From Treponema sp. (GTDB lineage Bacteria; Spirochaetota; Spirochaetia; Treponematales; Treponemataceae), in the NCBI GenBank assembly GCA_024402665.1, contig JAKSTI010000020.1, positions 1-32,268 of the forward strand: a stretch of 32,268 nt of DNA, in the 5' to 3' direction. The translations under genes and the position numbers were made by a program. This document shows positions 1 to 6,179 of this stretch, piece by piece. The notes beneath the pieces were generated by a model. It was not told the DNA's origin. It ran no database searches and saw only the letters and a list, made by a program, of their open reading frames with translations. Numbering within the stretch: the stretch's first letter is position 1; each line of letters starts with the position of its first letter.

Positions 1-41
1 TTTTTCTGTGTGTGTCATTTGTAAATCCCTTTACCAAAATT

Positions 42-551
42 CTAATTTTCAAAAAAGAATACATCTGCTGGTGTTCCATCAGGATAATCAACTTCTTTAT
101 CAGGATATGCTTTTACAACTTTAAAATTTCCATTTGTGTATTCATCTATCACTTTGTTCCAAAAATAAACAGATGCCTTGTTATGAGGATGAAGCTTTAA
201 CTGCCATCTACCATGATGCAAATCTAAAACCTTAAAAACTGCCTCACGTCCACAACCACTTCTTCTATATTTTGGCATAATAAAAAATTCAGACAGACAA
301 AAATCCATTTGAATTCCAGGAGCTTCTGGATAATTGCTGATTAGAATCAATCCCGCCAGTTTTCCATCGACCTTTATAAAATATGGGAATCGGTTTGTTT
401 CTGTAAAATAATAATCAATCCATTCATAACCGAATAAGCCGTCATCATTCACATCAACTTTTTCCCATTGTGCAAACTCACTCAAATATTTTTCCATCAG
501 ATTCAAAAGTGTCTGTTTTTCTTCCTTTTTTACTTTTACTAATTCAAGCAT
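42..551 (-). CDS. GNAT-family N-acetyltransferase
   Basis: This 169-residue protein is predicted to transfer an acetyl group from acetyl-CoA to an amine; the substrate cannot be read from the sequence. The GNAT acetyl-CoA loop is visible as YRRSGCGREA, preceded by a strand (CLSEFFIMPKY) typical of GNAT motif A, and followed by an HPHNKASVYFWNKV segment matching the usual C-terminal N-x-x-A-x-x-F/Y helix. The ATG is preceded by AAGGAT about 8 nt upstream, so translation looks leadered. It stands alone, with about 240 bp to the next upstream minus-strand gene. The family assignment is firm; the biological role is unknown. Confidence 0.85.
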   Translation of the reverse strand: MLELVKVKKEEKQTLLNLMEKYLSEFAQWEKVDVNDDGLFGYEWIDYYFTETNRFPYFIKVDGKLAGLILISNYPEAPGIQMDFCLSEFFIMPKYRRSGCGREAVFKVLDLHHGRWQLKLHPHNKASVYFWNKVIDEYTNGNFKVVKAYPDKEVDYPDGTPADVFFFEN

Positions 552-749
552 TTATAGATCCTTATAGTTTCGTGAAACTGAGTTTTATTCATTGTTCTAT
601 TATATAGGATTATCAGAAGTTTTTGGCTAAAGTTGTGATTTAATACCAGGATTTTTATAATTGTGATATATTTACTTTTAAGGTATTTAATTATAGGGAA
701 CTTTAAAAATGGAAAACGTAAATACAAAAGAAGGCTACAATTTTAAAAT

Positions 750-780
750 GGGCGTTCCCCTCCCTTCGCTCGGGTCGTGA
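750..780. repeat. short GC-rich intergenic island
   Basis: This is an abrupt GC-rich patch in otherwise AT-rich intergenic DNA (552-791). On the minus strand it contains GAGCGAAGGGAGGGG, which resembles GAGCGAAGCGAGGG in the larger island at 2952-3081. It lies just past the stop codon of the 792-1433 gene. No convincing terminator hairpin was found, and the rest of 552-749 shows no gene. Confidence 0.4.
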
Positions 781-791
781 TTTCTTATTCA

Positions 792-1433
792 CTACATCAC
801 CTGCACCACAATAATCACTGCATAATAAATCACAGAAATCAAATTAGTCCAACCGCCAGAAACAAACTTTCCGACCATTCCGGGTATTTTTGCAACAATA
901 GGTTTCAGCAGCATTAAAACGCCTGGTGTTACTATTGCACACCATCTTGGAAAAACTGTTGCCCCGGAAGCAATCATTATCAGCATAAGTCCAAAGCCAA
1001 TTCCTTCACCGATGTATGTAAAAATCATCAGCTTTGAAAAATATTTTACAATAATATCACGATTTTCTTTTTGTTCAGTTTTTCCGAATAATCCTAAATA
1101 TGGAAAATGACTGTGAAATGCGCCGCCATAAATAATTCCAAAACAGTTCAAAAGAAATGCCACAAGAGCAACATTTTTCCAAACCACCATCTCCTGATTT
1201 ACTGCCAGCACAAGATGATAAAATCCCACACAGTAAACAAAAGCTGCAAACGGACCAATCAATCCGCCGGCGCAGAATCGTTTTACAGGTAATCCATTCA
1301 TAACTTCTGAAATGTAATCCATAGCATCAGTAGTCTTTTCTCTTTTAGCTGCTGATTTTGATAAATACAACAGCTGGTCCCCAAGCAACATTAAAAGTGA
1401 ACCTACCAAACCAATTAAACAAAAATAAATCAT
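792..1433 (-). CDS. polytopic membrane protein (DUF6796-like)
   Basis: This 213-residue, mostly hydrophobic protein has roughly six predicted transmembrane segments, beginning at the N-terminus (FCLIGLVGSLLMLLGDQLLY). A conserved-looking loop, YGGAFHSHFPYLG, sits near the middle. The pattern resembles the DUF6796 family of small integral membrane proteins, recalled from memory, so the family name is tentative. Its ATG follows AGGAG at 7 nt spacing. It starts 10 nt after the stop of the upstream acetyltransferase, so the two are probably co-transcribed. No catalytic residues are recognisable and the function is unknown. Confidence 0.75.
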   Translation of the reverse strand: MIYFCLIGLVGSLLMLLGDQLLYLSKSAAKREKTTDAMDYISEVMNGLPVKRFCAGGLIGPFAAFVYCVGFYHLVLAVNQEMVVWKNVALVAFLLNCFGIIYGGAFHSHFPYLGLFGKTEQKENRDIIVKYFSKLMIFTYIGEGIGFGLMLIMIASGATVFPRWCAIVTPGVLMLLKPIVAKIPGMVGKFVSGGWTNLISVIYYAVIIVVQVM

Positions 1434-1443
1434 GTATATACTC

Positions 1444-1908
1444 CTAAAACTTCAGCACCATTTCTTTATAATCACTTTCCGAATCCACAAAGCCAGCTTT
1501 TTTGTAAACAGGATATCCGTCTTCTGTGGCCTTAAGTTGAATTTTATCAAGGCCTTTTTCTTTTCCACTTTCTATCAGAAGCTTCATAAGATTCAGGCAC
1601 AATCCCTGGCGGCGATATTCCGGACGAGTATAAACACTCAAAACTTCGCCAACCAATCCATTAATAAAATGAGGATTTGCCGGTTTTTCTATAACCTGAA
1701 GAAGAGCAACCGCAGCAACAGTTTTTCCATCTCGGGCCACAAACCCAAAACAATCCTGATTCAGATGTTTTTCAAAATAAAGCGGCAGGGATTTTTTCAT
1801 ACTCTGCATATCTTCATCTGAAACTGTTTTCTGATCTTCAAGAATATAAGCCATCCGTAATTCTGTCAGTTGATTTATATCTGCTTTTGTTGCGTAGCTA
1901 AATTCCAA
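1444..1908 (-). CDS. GNAT-family N-acetyltransferase
   Basis: A 154-residue acetyltransferase whose acetyl-CoA-binding motif YRRQGLCLNLMKLLIESG is preceded by the motif A strand (LVGEVLSVYTRPEYR), with a typical C-terminal YPVYKKAGFV. It probably acetylates a small molecule or protein amine, but the substrate is not determinable. The start is TTG, preceded by GAGGAG with 10 nt spacing; no in-frame ATG offers a better choice. A 20-codon mini-ORF ends one base before this TTG, which hints at translational coupling. It sits between the isomerase remnant and the DUF6796-like gene in one minus-strand cluster. Confidence 0.82.
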   Translation of the reverse strand: MEFSYATKADINQLTELRMAYILEDQKTVSDEDMQSMKKSLPLYFEKHLNQDCFGFVARDGKTVAAVALLQVIEKPANPHFINGLVGEVLSVYTRPEYRRQGLCLNLMKLLIESGKEKGLDKIQLKATEDGYPVYKKAGFVDSESDYKEMVLKF

Positions 1909-1909
1909 T

Positions 1910-1972
1910 TTATTTCATCTCCTCAATAATCCCTTCCACCACTCCACGCACTAACGAGATTTTATTCCTCAT
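1910..1972 (-). CDS. 20-residue mini-ORF, possible leader or remnant
   Basis: The open frame MRNKISLVRGVVEGIIEEMK starts one codon after the stop of the isomerase remnant, in the same frame, and ends one base before the TTG of the downstream acetyltransferase. It contains that gene's GAGGAG ribosome binding site. It could couple translation to the acetyltransferase, be debris from the decayed gene, or be chance. No homology is recognised. Confidence 0.2.
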   Translation of the reverse strand: MRNKISLVRGVVEGIIEEMK

Positions 1973-1975
1973 TTT

Positions 1976-2319
1976 TTACTGATGTTGCAAAAAATATTTT
2001 TCCACTTTCCCAACAACTTCTTTCGGTAGTTTCTGGAGAAGCTCTTCCATAGTTATGGTTGAAAGCTTCTTTATACTTTTCAGAAATGCTGTATCTGTCC
2101 ATTTTCGTTTACTGTCTTTTGCAGGGTAGCCGATTCCAAATTCATCTGTGAAAAGTGCATTCAGTGTATTTTGAAGATTAAGTTCACCGCACCATCCAAA
2201 GTTCAATCCCAGCGGCAAAGAAACTGCATTACCATTATTTATCCTGCCGAACAAACCGCCTCATAAAGCAACTGATTTTTTTCTTTATTTGAACTTGCAA
2301 TAATTACGCCGATTTTCAC
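1976..2319 (-). pseudogene. RpiB/LacA-family sugar-phosphate isomerase, internally deleted
   Basis: Two pieces of one gene are visible in different frames. The first, from GTG at 2319, encodes VKIGVIIASSNKEKNQLLYEA and then stops at 2239-2241. The second, 1976-2254, encodes LFGRINNGNAVSLPLGLNFGW and continues to ...VEKYFLQHQ. Family members of this RpiB/LacA-like type, as I recall them, are about 210 residues, with the N-terminal strand MKIGII-ASS and the motif DAYLFGRINNGNA-SLPLGLNFGW near residue 115. About 90 residues in between, including the expected VTGCSSGQG region, are missing, and the frame shifts at the join near 2250-2262. The C-terminal piece could still be translated from TTG at 2254, but it lacks the catalytic half. 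I judge it a deletion pseudogene. Confidence 0.75.
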
Positions 2320-2401
2320 TTTTTTATATCCCTTTTACTTTTTTAATAACTTAGGATTTTATTCTTCCCACATTATAACACAATCCACTATCTATATTAA
2401 G

Positions 2402-2430
2402 TTGCAAACTGAATTCCCCTGTGCTATCAT
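2402..2430 (+). promoter_or_regulatory. promoter of the Nudix gene, leaderless arrangement
   Basis: A -35 TTGCAA (2402-2407) and a -10 TATCAT (2425-2430) are separated by exactly 17 nt. The gene's ATG lies 7 nt after the -10, at the expected transcription start, and there is no ribosome binding site. Confidence 0.65.
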
Positions 2431-2437
2431 CTGAATA

Positions 2438-2842
2438 ATGAAAACCATCACTGTATCTGGCGCAGTCATTCTTCGAACAAACCCAAATACTCATCAAAAA
2501 GAAATTTTTGTAACTCAGCGAGGTTACGGCGATTGGAAAGGCTGGTGGGAAATTCCTGGTGGAAAGCTGGAATCTGGTGAAACTCCAGAAGCATGCATCG
2601 TTCGTGAAATCCGCGAAGAATTATCAACCGAAGTAAAAGCTGAAAAAATCATTGGCGTTGTTGATTACGATTATCCGACTTTTCATCTGACCATGCATTG
2701 TATTTTGTGCACTATTGTTTCTGGCGATTTGCAATTACTGGAACATGAAGCAGCCAAATGGGTGAATAAAGAAACTTTACGCTCGGTAAACTGGTTGCCT
2801 GCGGATCAGCTAATTTTACCTGAAATTGAACAGATTTTGTAA
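2438..2842 (+). CDS. Nudix hydrolase (MutT-like)
   Basis: This 134-residue protein carries a Nudix box from G42 to L62 (GKLESGETPEACIVREIREEL), with E48, R56, E57, E60 and E61 supplying the metal and catalytic positions; the usual glycine after the EE pair is serine. Nudix enzymes hydrolyse nucleoside diphosphates linked to another moiety. The size, the N-terminal strand ITVSGAVILR and the preceding WWEIPGGK resemble MutT/CTP pyrophosphohydrolase-type house-cleaning enzymes, but the nucleotide specificity cannot be read here. Start at 2438: it sits 7 nt past a good -10 and has no ribosome binding site. No partner gene follows. Confidence 0.9.
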   Translation: MKTITVSGAVILRTNPNTHQKEIFVTQRGYGDWKGWWEIPGGKLESGETPEACIVREIREELSTEVKAEKIIGVVDYDYPTFHLTMHCILCTIVSGDLQLLEHEAAKWVNKETLRSVNWLPADQLILPEIEQIL

Positions 2843-2951
2843 TTTTACTCGCTTATCTGTCACAATATGCTTTACGCCAGTTTCTTCATGATAATGACAC
2901 CAACTCGCCAACAATATTATCAGCCCACAAAAATGTTTTTTCATCAATTTC

Positions 2952-3081
2952 TCCTTCAGCTTCAGGGAGTTCGCCGTTCGCTATCGCTCACTTCGCCGGG
3001 CTTTCCGCCATTCCGCTTTCGCTCCAGCCTCTTCCCTCGCTTCGCTCAGTCCAGTGGCCGCCTGCGGCGTGGCTCCAATCC
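2952..3081. repeat. GC-rich degenerate repeat island
   Basis: A 130-bp GC-rich block lies in the 460-bp gap between the Nudix gene and the lipoprotein. Read on the minus strand it contains GCGAAG, GCGAAA, GCGGAA, GCGATA and GCGAAC units every 6-12 nt, including GAGCGAAGCGAGGG and a small CGCC/GGCG hairpin at its edge. An open frame runs through it (2867-3085), but it encodes low-complexity Arg/Ser/Pro sequence and I do not accept it as a gene. The rest of the gap is AT-rich apart from the terminator at 3163 and the hairpin at 3253. Confidence 0.5.
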
Positions 3082-3162
3082 CTAACTCACTTTACAATTA
3101 TATCAAAATGCTCCACAGCCTTTATAGTACATTTTATATATGTATATTGCAAAAGTGATAAA

Positions 3163-3189
3163 AAAAGACCTGCCAGTGGCAGGTCTTTT
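3163..3189. terminator. strong bidirectional rho-independent terminator
   Basis: A perfect 12-bp stem (AAAAGACCTGCC / GGCAGGTCTTTT) with a 3-nt loop is A-rich on one side and T-rich on the other. On the minus strand it would end the SUMF1-like lipoprotein transcript about 115 nt after its stop. On the plus strand it could also catch Nudix read-through. Confidence 0.85.
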
Positions 3190-3252
3190 AGCTTTTACTT
3201 ATATTCGGCAGTTCCGTAATTTTGTTTTTTTTTAATTAGAACTGGATTCGCA

Positions 3253-3270
3253 CTTCCGCGAACGCGGAAG
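3253..3270. repeat. perfect hairpin downstream of the variable region
   Basis: CTTCCGCG and CGCGGAAG form an 8-bp inverted repeat separated by 2 nt (7 bp with a tetraloop in practice), 34 nt past the stop codon of the lipoprotein. It has no T-tract, so it is unlikely to be the terminator. DGR targets are known to carry a short GC-rich hairpin/cruciform just downstream of the variable region that promotes retrohoming, and this fits in place and size. Confidence 0.6.
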
Positions 3271-3303
3271 ATTTTAATAATTTCCATACCGAACTAGCCA
3301 ACT

Positions 3304-4377
3304 TTAGTTGGCGTTACGACAAACACGGAAACCAAGGTCATCGTTCCTGTAATTAGGGGAGTAGCTGTAGTCGCCACGGTAAGAACCAGCACAGCCGTAA
3401 GCATTATCGCCGTAACAGCCACCACGGTTGACGCGGGTACTGCCAGAAGCGACACCGCAAGGGTCCGCTGCATCTCCGGTTGCTACATAATCGGCATACC
3501 TGTCCCAGCACCATTCCCATACATTTCCTGCCATGTCATAAAGATTGAGGCTGTTTCCATCTTTAAGCCCTACTTCATGTGTTTTACCGCCTGCATTACC
3601 ATTGTACCAGCCTACAGTTGCAAGGTTATCATCATTGTAAAGATATGTTGATCCGTCATAAATCATTTTACCGTCTTTTGTGTTTACCTTTCCAAACGCA
3701 TTTTTCCATTCCGCAGACTTAGGGTTTCCGCCTCTTGCCGCGTATTCCCATTCTGCTTCTGTTGGCAAACGGTAGCCTTTTTTGGTAAGGTCCTGTGTTA
3801 CGGTTGCTGATATTATATATTTATTTGCAACATTTCTTGTAATATTTGTTATTGTATAAACACAGTCTGCTTCTGTCATTGTAAGTTTTGTAAGAGCATT
3901 ACAAAAATATACTGCATCATACCAGGTTACATATTCTACCGGGCGTAATTCCTGCGTTTCATTTGCAGCGGGATTACTGCTATAACCACTTGGCTTTGCG
4001 TTACAGTCTGCATCTGTTTTAAGGACTGCTTCATAAAGTTCCTGAGTTACTTCATACTGGCTCATTACAAATGGACTTAATGTTACTTTGCGGTTCTTAA
4101 TGAATACACCTTTCCACTTTGATTCATCCTCTGGTGGATTTACATACGTATTCCATGAAGAATCATCCTTCATGTCTACTACACCGGTTTTGCCTGCAGG
4201 TACAATGGCAACTTCACTTGTTTTTGCAAGAGTTGTTCCGCCAATTTTAATTCCTGTACTTACTACATCTCCAGGATTCACTGTTGTCCCGTCAACTCCA
4301 GGTTTACAACTCATAACAGCACATGCCATTAAAACTGCAAGTGCACCCCCACTAATTTTCATGATACTTTTTTTCAT
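3304..4377 (-). CDS. TvpA-like SUMF1/FGE-fold lipoprotein, probable DGR target
   Basis: A 357-residue lipoprotein with a signal peptide and lipobox VMSC (Cys24). A formylglycine-generating-enzyme (SUMF1) type domain follows, shown by MSQYEVTQELYEAVL, RPVEYVTWYDAVYFCNAL, GYRLPTEAEWEYAARGG, NLYDMAGNVWEWCWDRY and the C-terminal GFRVCR. This is the C-type-lectin-like fold of Treponema denticola TvpA, a known DGR variable protein. Residues 321-347 are crowded with TAC, GGC, GAC, GAT and AGC codons where paralogues would read AAC/AAT, as adenine-directed mutagenesis produces. The likely role is surface ligand binding through a diversified face; enzymatic activity is not expected. Start supported by GAGAGGG 6 nt upstream. 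No reverse transcriptase lies nearby. Confidence 0.85.
   Translation of the reverse strand: MKKSIMKISGGALAVLMACAVMSCKPGVDGTTVNPGDVVSTGIKIGGTTLAKTSEVAIVPAGKTGVVDMKDDSSWNTYVNPPEDESKWKGVFIKNRKVTLSPFVMSQYEVTQELYEAVLKTDADCNAKPSGYSSNPAANETQELRPVEYVTWYDAVYFCNALTKLTMTEADCVYTITNITRNVANKYIISATVTQDLTKKGYRLPTEAEWEYAARGGNPKSAEWKNAFGKVNTKDGKMIYDGSTYLYNDDNLATVGWYNGNAGGKTHEVGLKDGNSLNLYDMAGNVWEWCWDRYADYVATGDAADPCGVASGSTRVNRGGCYGDNAYGCAGSYRGDYSYSPNYRNDDLGFRVCRNAN
3306..3336 (-). other. putative IMH-like invariant end of the variable region
   Basis: These are codons 348-357 (LGFRVCRNAN). They follow the suspected variable codons and contain no obviously substituted AAC positions. In DGRs an invariant GC-richer segment (IMH) at the 3' end of the variable region fixes where cDNA copying begins; this stretch occupies that place. 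Inferred from position only. Confidence 0.45.
3337..3417 (-). other. putative DGR variable region (VR)
   Basis: These are codons 321-347 of the lipoprotein. Most surface-type positions use a codon one or two adenine changes away from AAC or AAT: TAC (Tyr) seven times, GGC (Gly) three times, GAC/GAT (Asp) four times, AGC once and a few residual AAC/AAT. Intervening codons (GCT, TGT, CGT, CCT, AGG) look invariant. This alternation is the expected footprint of adenine-specific mutagenic retrohoming. A template repeat was not found in the window. Confidence 0.65.
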
Positions 4378-4467
4378 TCGTATCCCTCTCTAAAAATATA
4401 TTCAAAAACAAAAACCCCATGAGATGAAAATATTAGTTTTTGATAAGTCTGTTATTGACATTTCTCT

Positions 4468-4496
4468 ATTATATCATGGAATAAACCAGAATACAA
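4468..4496 (-). promoter_or_regulatory. promoter of the SUMF1-like lipoprotein
   Basis: On the minus strand, -35 TTGTAT (4491-4496) and -10 TATAAT (4468-4473) are separated by 17 nt. Transcription would begin near 4461, giving an untranslated leader of about 85 nt before the ATG at 4377. Confidence 0.6.
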
Positions 4497-4518
4497 AATT
4501 TGGAAATGCACAAACTGG

Positions 4519-4553
4519 CACTCGATAAATCGAGTGAGTATCTTTTTGATACT
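4519..4553. repeat. two tandem hairpins after the membrane-protein gene
   Basis: CACTCGAT/ATCGAGTG (8-bp arms, 4519-4536) abuts AGTATC/GATACT (6-bp arms, loop TTTTT, 4537-4553). They lie 17-51 nt past the stop of the 4570 gene and just upstream of the lipoprotein promoter. Neither has a good T-tract for the minus strand; they may be a processing site, weak terminator or protein-binding site. Confidence 0.5.
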
Positions 4554-4569
4554 TTCAGAGTCGCGTAAT

Positions 4570-5367
4570 TTAATAGTTTCGTAAATAGTTATATACAGTC
4601 TGAATGTCTTGCTCACCATTTTCATATTTTCGTAACATTTTCATTGTTTTTCCATCCAGATTGAAGTTTGTATTCACGGTAACATTCTGATTATTTAACC
4701 GAACTGAATTTGTAAAATTTATTATTTCTTCAGGCGAAGGATTCCCCATTCCAAACCCGTTCCAAATATCCAGCTTGTTATCTGAATAATAAATATAAAA
4801 ATGTGGAATTAGATCTGTTTCTTTTTTTGTATTTCTTATTTCCAGATCAAACTCAAGTTTATTGATATCATTCCATTCAATTTTTTCTGTTCGGAAGCTG
4901 AAAAACTTTTTGTGAAAAATCCCTTGGTCTGTTACCCGAATATTATAGAAAATTGAAAAAAGAAAAAGAATAACAGCAGCAATTTCAATAATCACGCAGG
5001 CGATTTTATCTCTTTTAAGAGTGCCGAAAGAAATATTGTACCGACCCCCTCGATGTGGATAATTCTCTTTGTATTTTTCATCATAATATTCAAAAGTGGA
5101 TTTCATATTAAAGACCAAGGAAAATACAAGATACAAAATAAAGCCAGAAATGGGAATCCAAATAAAAAAGCCAAAGAGTCCAAAAATAATATTTCCTGTA
5201 GGTGTAAAAACAAAATCTGTATCTTTAAGTCTGAATAAAAATCTTATCAAGGGTTTGTAATGCTGAATCATAAAAAGCATAGCAAAAGGCATTTGAATTA
5301 TATATAAAACATAAAAAACAAAATATAAGATTTTTTTCTTTTTTGAAGGCTCAAATGAATAAAACAT
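4570..5367 (-). CDS. membrane protein with cytoplasmic C-terminal domain, partner of XRE/DUF5680 gene
   Basis: A 265-residue protein with about three transmembrane segments (around residues 13-33, 57-83 and 118-138) and a soluble C-terminal half starting with YNIRVTDQGIFHKKFF. The pattern 'membrane helix, then I-x-V-T-D-x-G-I, then W-x-D-I-x-K-L' recalls bacterial PH-like membrane domains, but I cannot name a family. The ATG at 5367 is chosen over a longer open frame (to 5418) because AAGGGA lies 5 nt upstream and the longer version would overlap the preceding gene. It begins 20 nt after the XRE/DUF5680 stop, so the two form a likely operon. Function unknown. Confidence 0.72.
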   Translation of the reverse strand: MFYSFEPSKKKKILYFVFYVLYIIQMPFAMLFMIQHYKPLIRFLFRLKDTDFVFTPTGNIIFGLFGFFIWIPISGFILYLVFSLVFNMKSTFEYYDEKYKENYPHRGGRYNISFGTLKRDKIACVIIEIAAVILFLFSIFYNIRVTDQGIFHKKFFSFRTEKIEWNDINKLEFDLEIRNTKKETDLIPHFYIYYSDNKLDIWNGFGMGNPSPEEIINFTNSVRLNNQNVTVNTNFNLDGKTMKMLRKYENGEQDIQTVYNYLRNY

Positions 5368-5387
5368 AAATTCCCTTTTCCTTTTCC

Positions 5388-6059
5388 TTACTTCATCACC
5401 CCACCATGATAGTGGCATTCATAAACTTTTTCCCCATTACAAAAAATTTCCTCGTATCCCTGAAACCAGGTAATATCGCCTGTAACTGTGGTTTTATAAA
5501 TATATTCCCCAGACTCATAAAATTCAGGGCCCCGGAATGGCAGTTTTTTATCTGCAGCACGCAAGGCTTCTTTCAAAAAGTTTCCACTGAATTTTTCATC
5601 CAGCACTCTTCCCACATAATTCATTGCATAAACCGCTTTTCCACTTTTCCAGACTGCTTCTTCGCCGGCAAACTGTTCACCACCAACATAAGTATCATGG
5701 TAAGTATAGTTCCCTTTTTCATAACGAAAATCGTGGGAATCCAATCTGGTAGATGGAACTTCATTGGAAAAACCTGCATAAGTATTGCGATTAGCTTCCA
5801 GACGGAATTCTATCATTTCATCAAGATCGGTTAATTCAGAATCTACAGGAGCCACATTGCAAGTCTGATCTTTAACAAGATAATCAACAGTAACGTTCAT
5901 CAGTTCACTAATCTGAATCAAATTGAAAATATCTGGGTAAGATTGACCTGCTTCCCATTTAGCTACGGCAGCTCTTGAAACATTGATTTTGTCGGCCAAA
6001 TCTTCCTGAGTAAGCCCTTTTGATTTTCTTAAAATCTGTAATTTATCACAAAATGTCAT
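5388..6059 (-). CDS. XRE-family HTH regulator with DUF5680 domain
   Basis: A 223-residue protein. Residues 3-60 form a Cro/C1-type helix-turn-helix (LQILRKSKGLTQEDLADKI, then VSRAAVAKWEAGQSYPDI and LNVTVDYL-like end). The C-terminal part (about 85-223; TYAGFSNEVPSTR, GGEQFAGEEAVWK, MNYVGRVLDEKFSGNFLKEAL, GYEEIFCNGEKVYECHYHGG) matches DUF5680, a domain of unknown function often fused to XRE heads. It probably acts as a cytoplasmic transcription factor sensing an unknown signal through DUF5680. The ATG at 6059 has GAGAGG 5 nt upstream and is preferred to the longer frame from 6080. It likely controls its own operon with the membrane protein. Confidence 0.88.
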   Translation of the reverse strand: MTFCDKLQILRKSKGLTQEDLADKINVSRAAVAKWEAGQSYPDIFNLIQISELMNVTVDYLVKDQTCNVAPVDSELTDLDEMIEFRLEANRNTYAGFSNEVPSTRLDSHDFRYEKGNYTYHDTYVGGEQFAGEEAVWKSGKAVYAMNYVGRVLDEKFSGNFLKEALRAADKKLPFRGPEFYESGEYIYKTTVTGDITWFQGYEEIFCNGEKVYECHYHGGVMK

Positions 6060-6179
6060 AGTAACCTCTCTGATTTTCAATCTTATTCCACGCTGCCCGT
6101 AAACTCCATAAACCTGCAGTTACATTTTTGTTACTTATATTCCATACTATAACATTAGAATCCCGCTTTTTAATTTTTT

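Noticed and set aside
539..727. 62-codon minus-strand open frame upstream of the first acetyltransferase
   Set aside because: It overlaps the acetyltransferase start, is AT-driven in composition, and has no ribosome binding site or recognisable domain.
1432..1821. 129-codon plus-strand open frame
   Set aside because: Antisense to the acetyltransferase at 1444-1908, which has clear GNAT motifs.
2867..3085. 72-codon plus-strand open frame through the GC-rich island
   Set aside because: Low-complexity Arg/Ser/Pro translation, no ribosome binding site, and it coincides exactly with the repeat-like island; a composition artefact.
5406..5834. 142-codon plus-strand open frame
   Set aside because: Antisense to the DUF5680 domain; no independent support.
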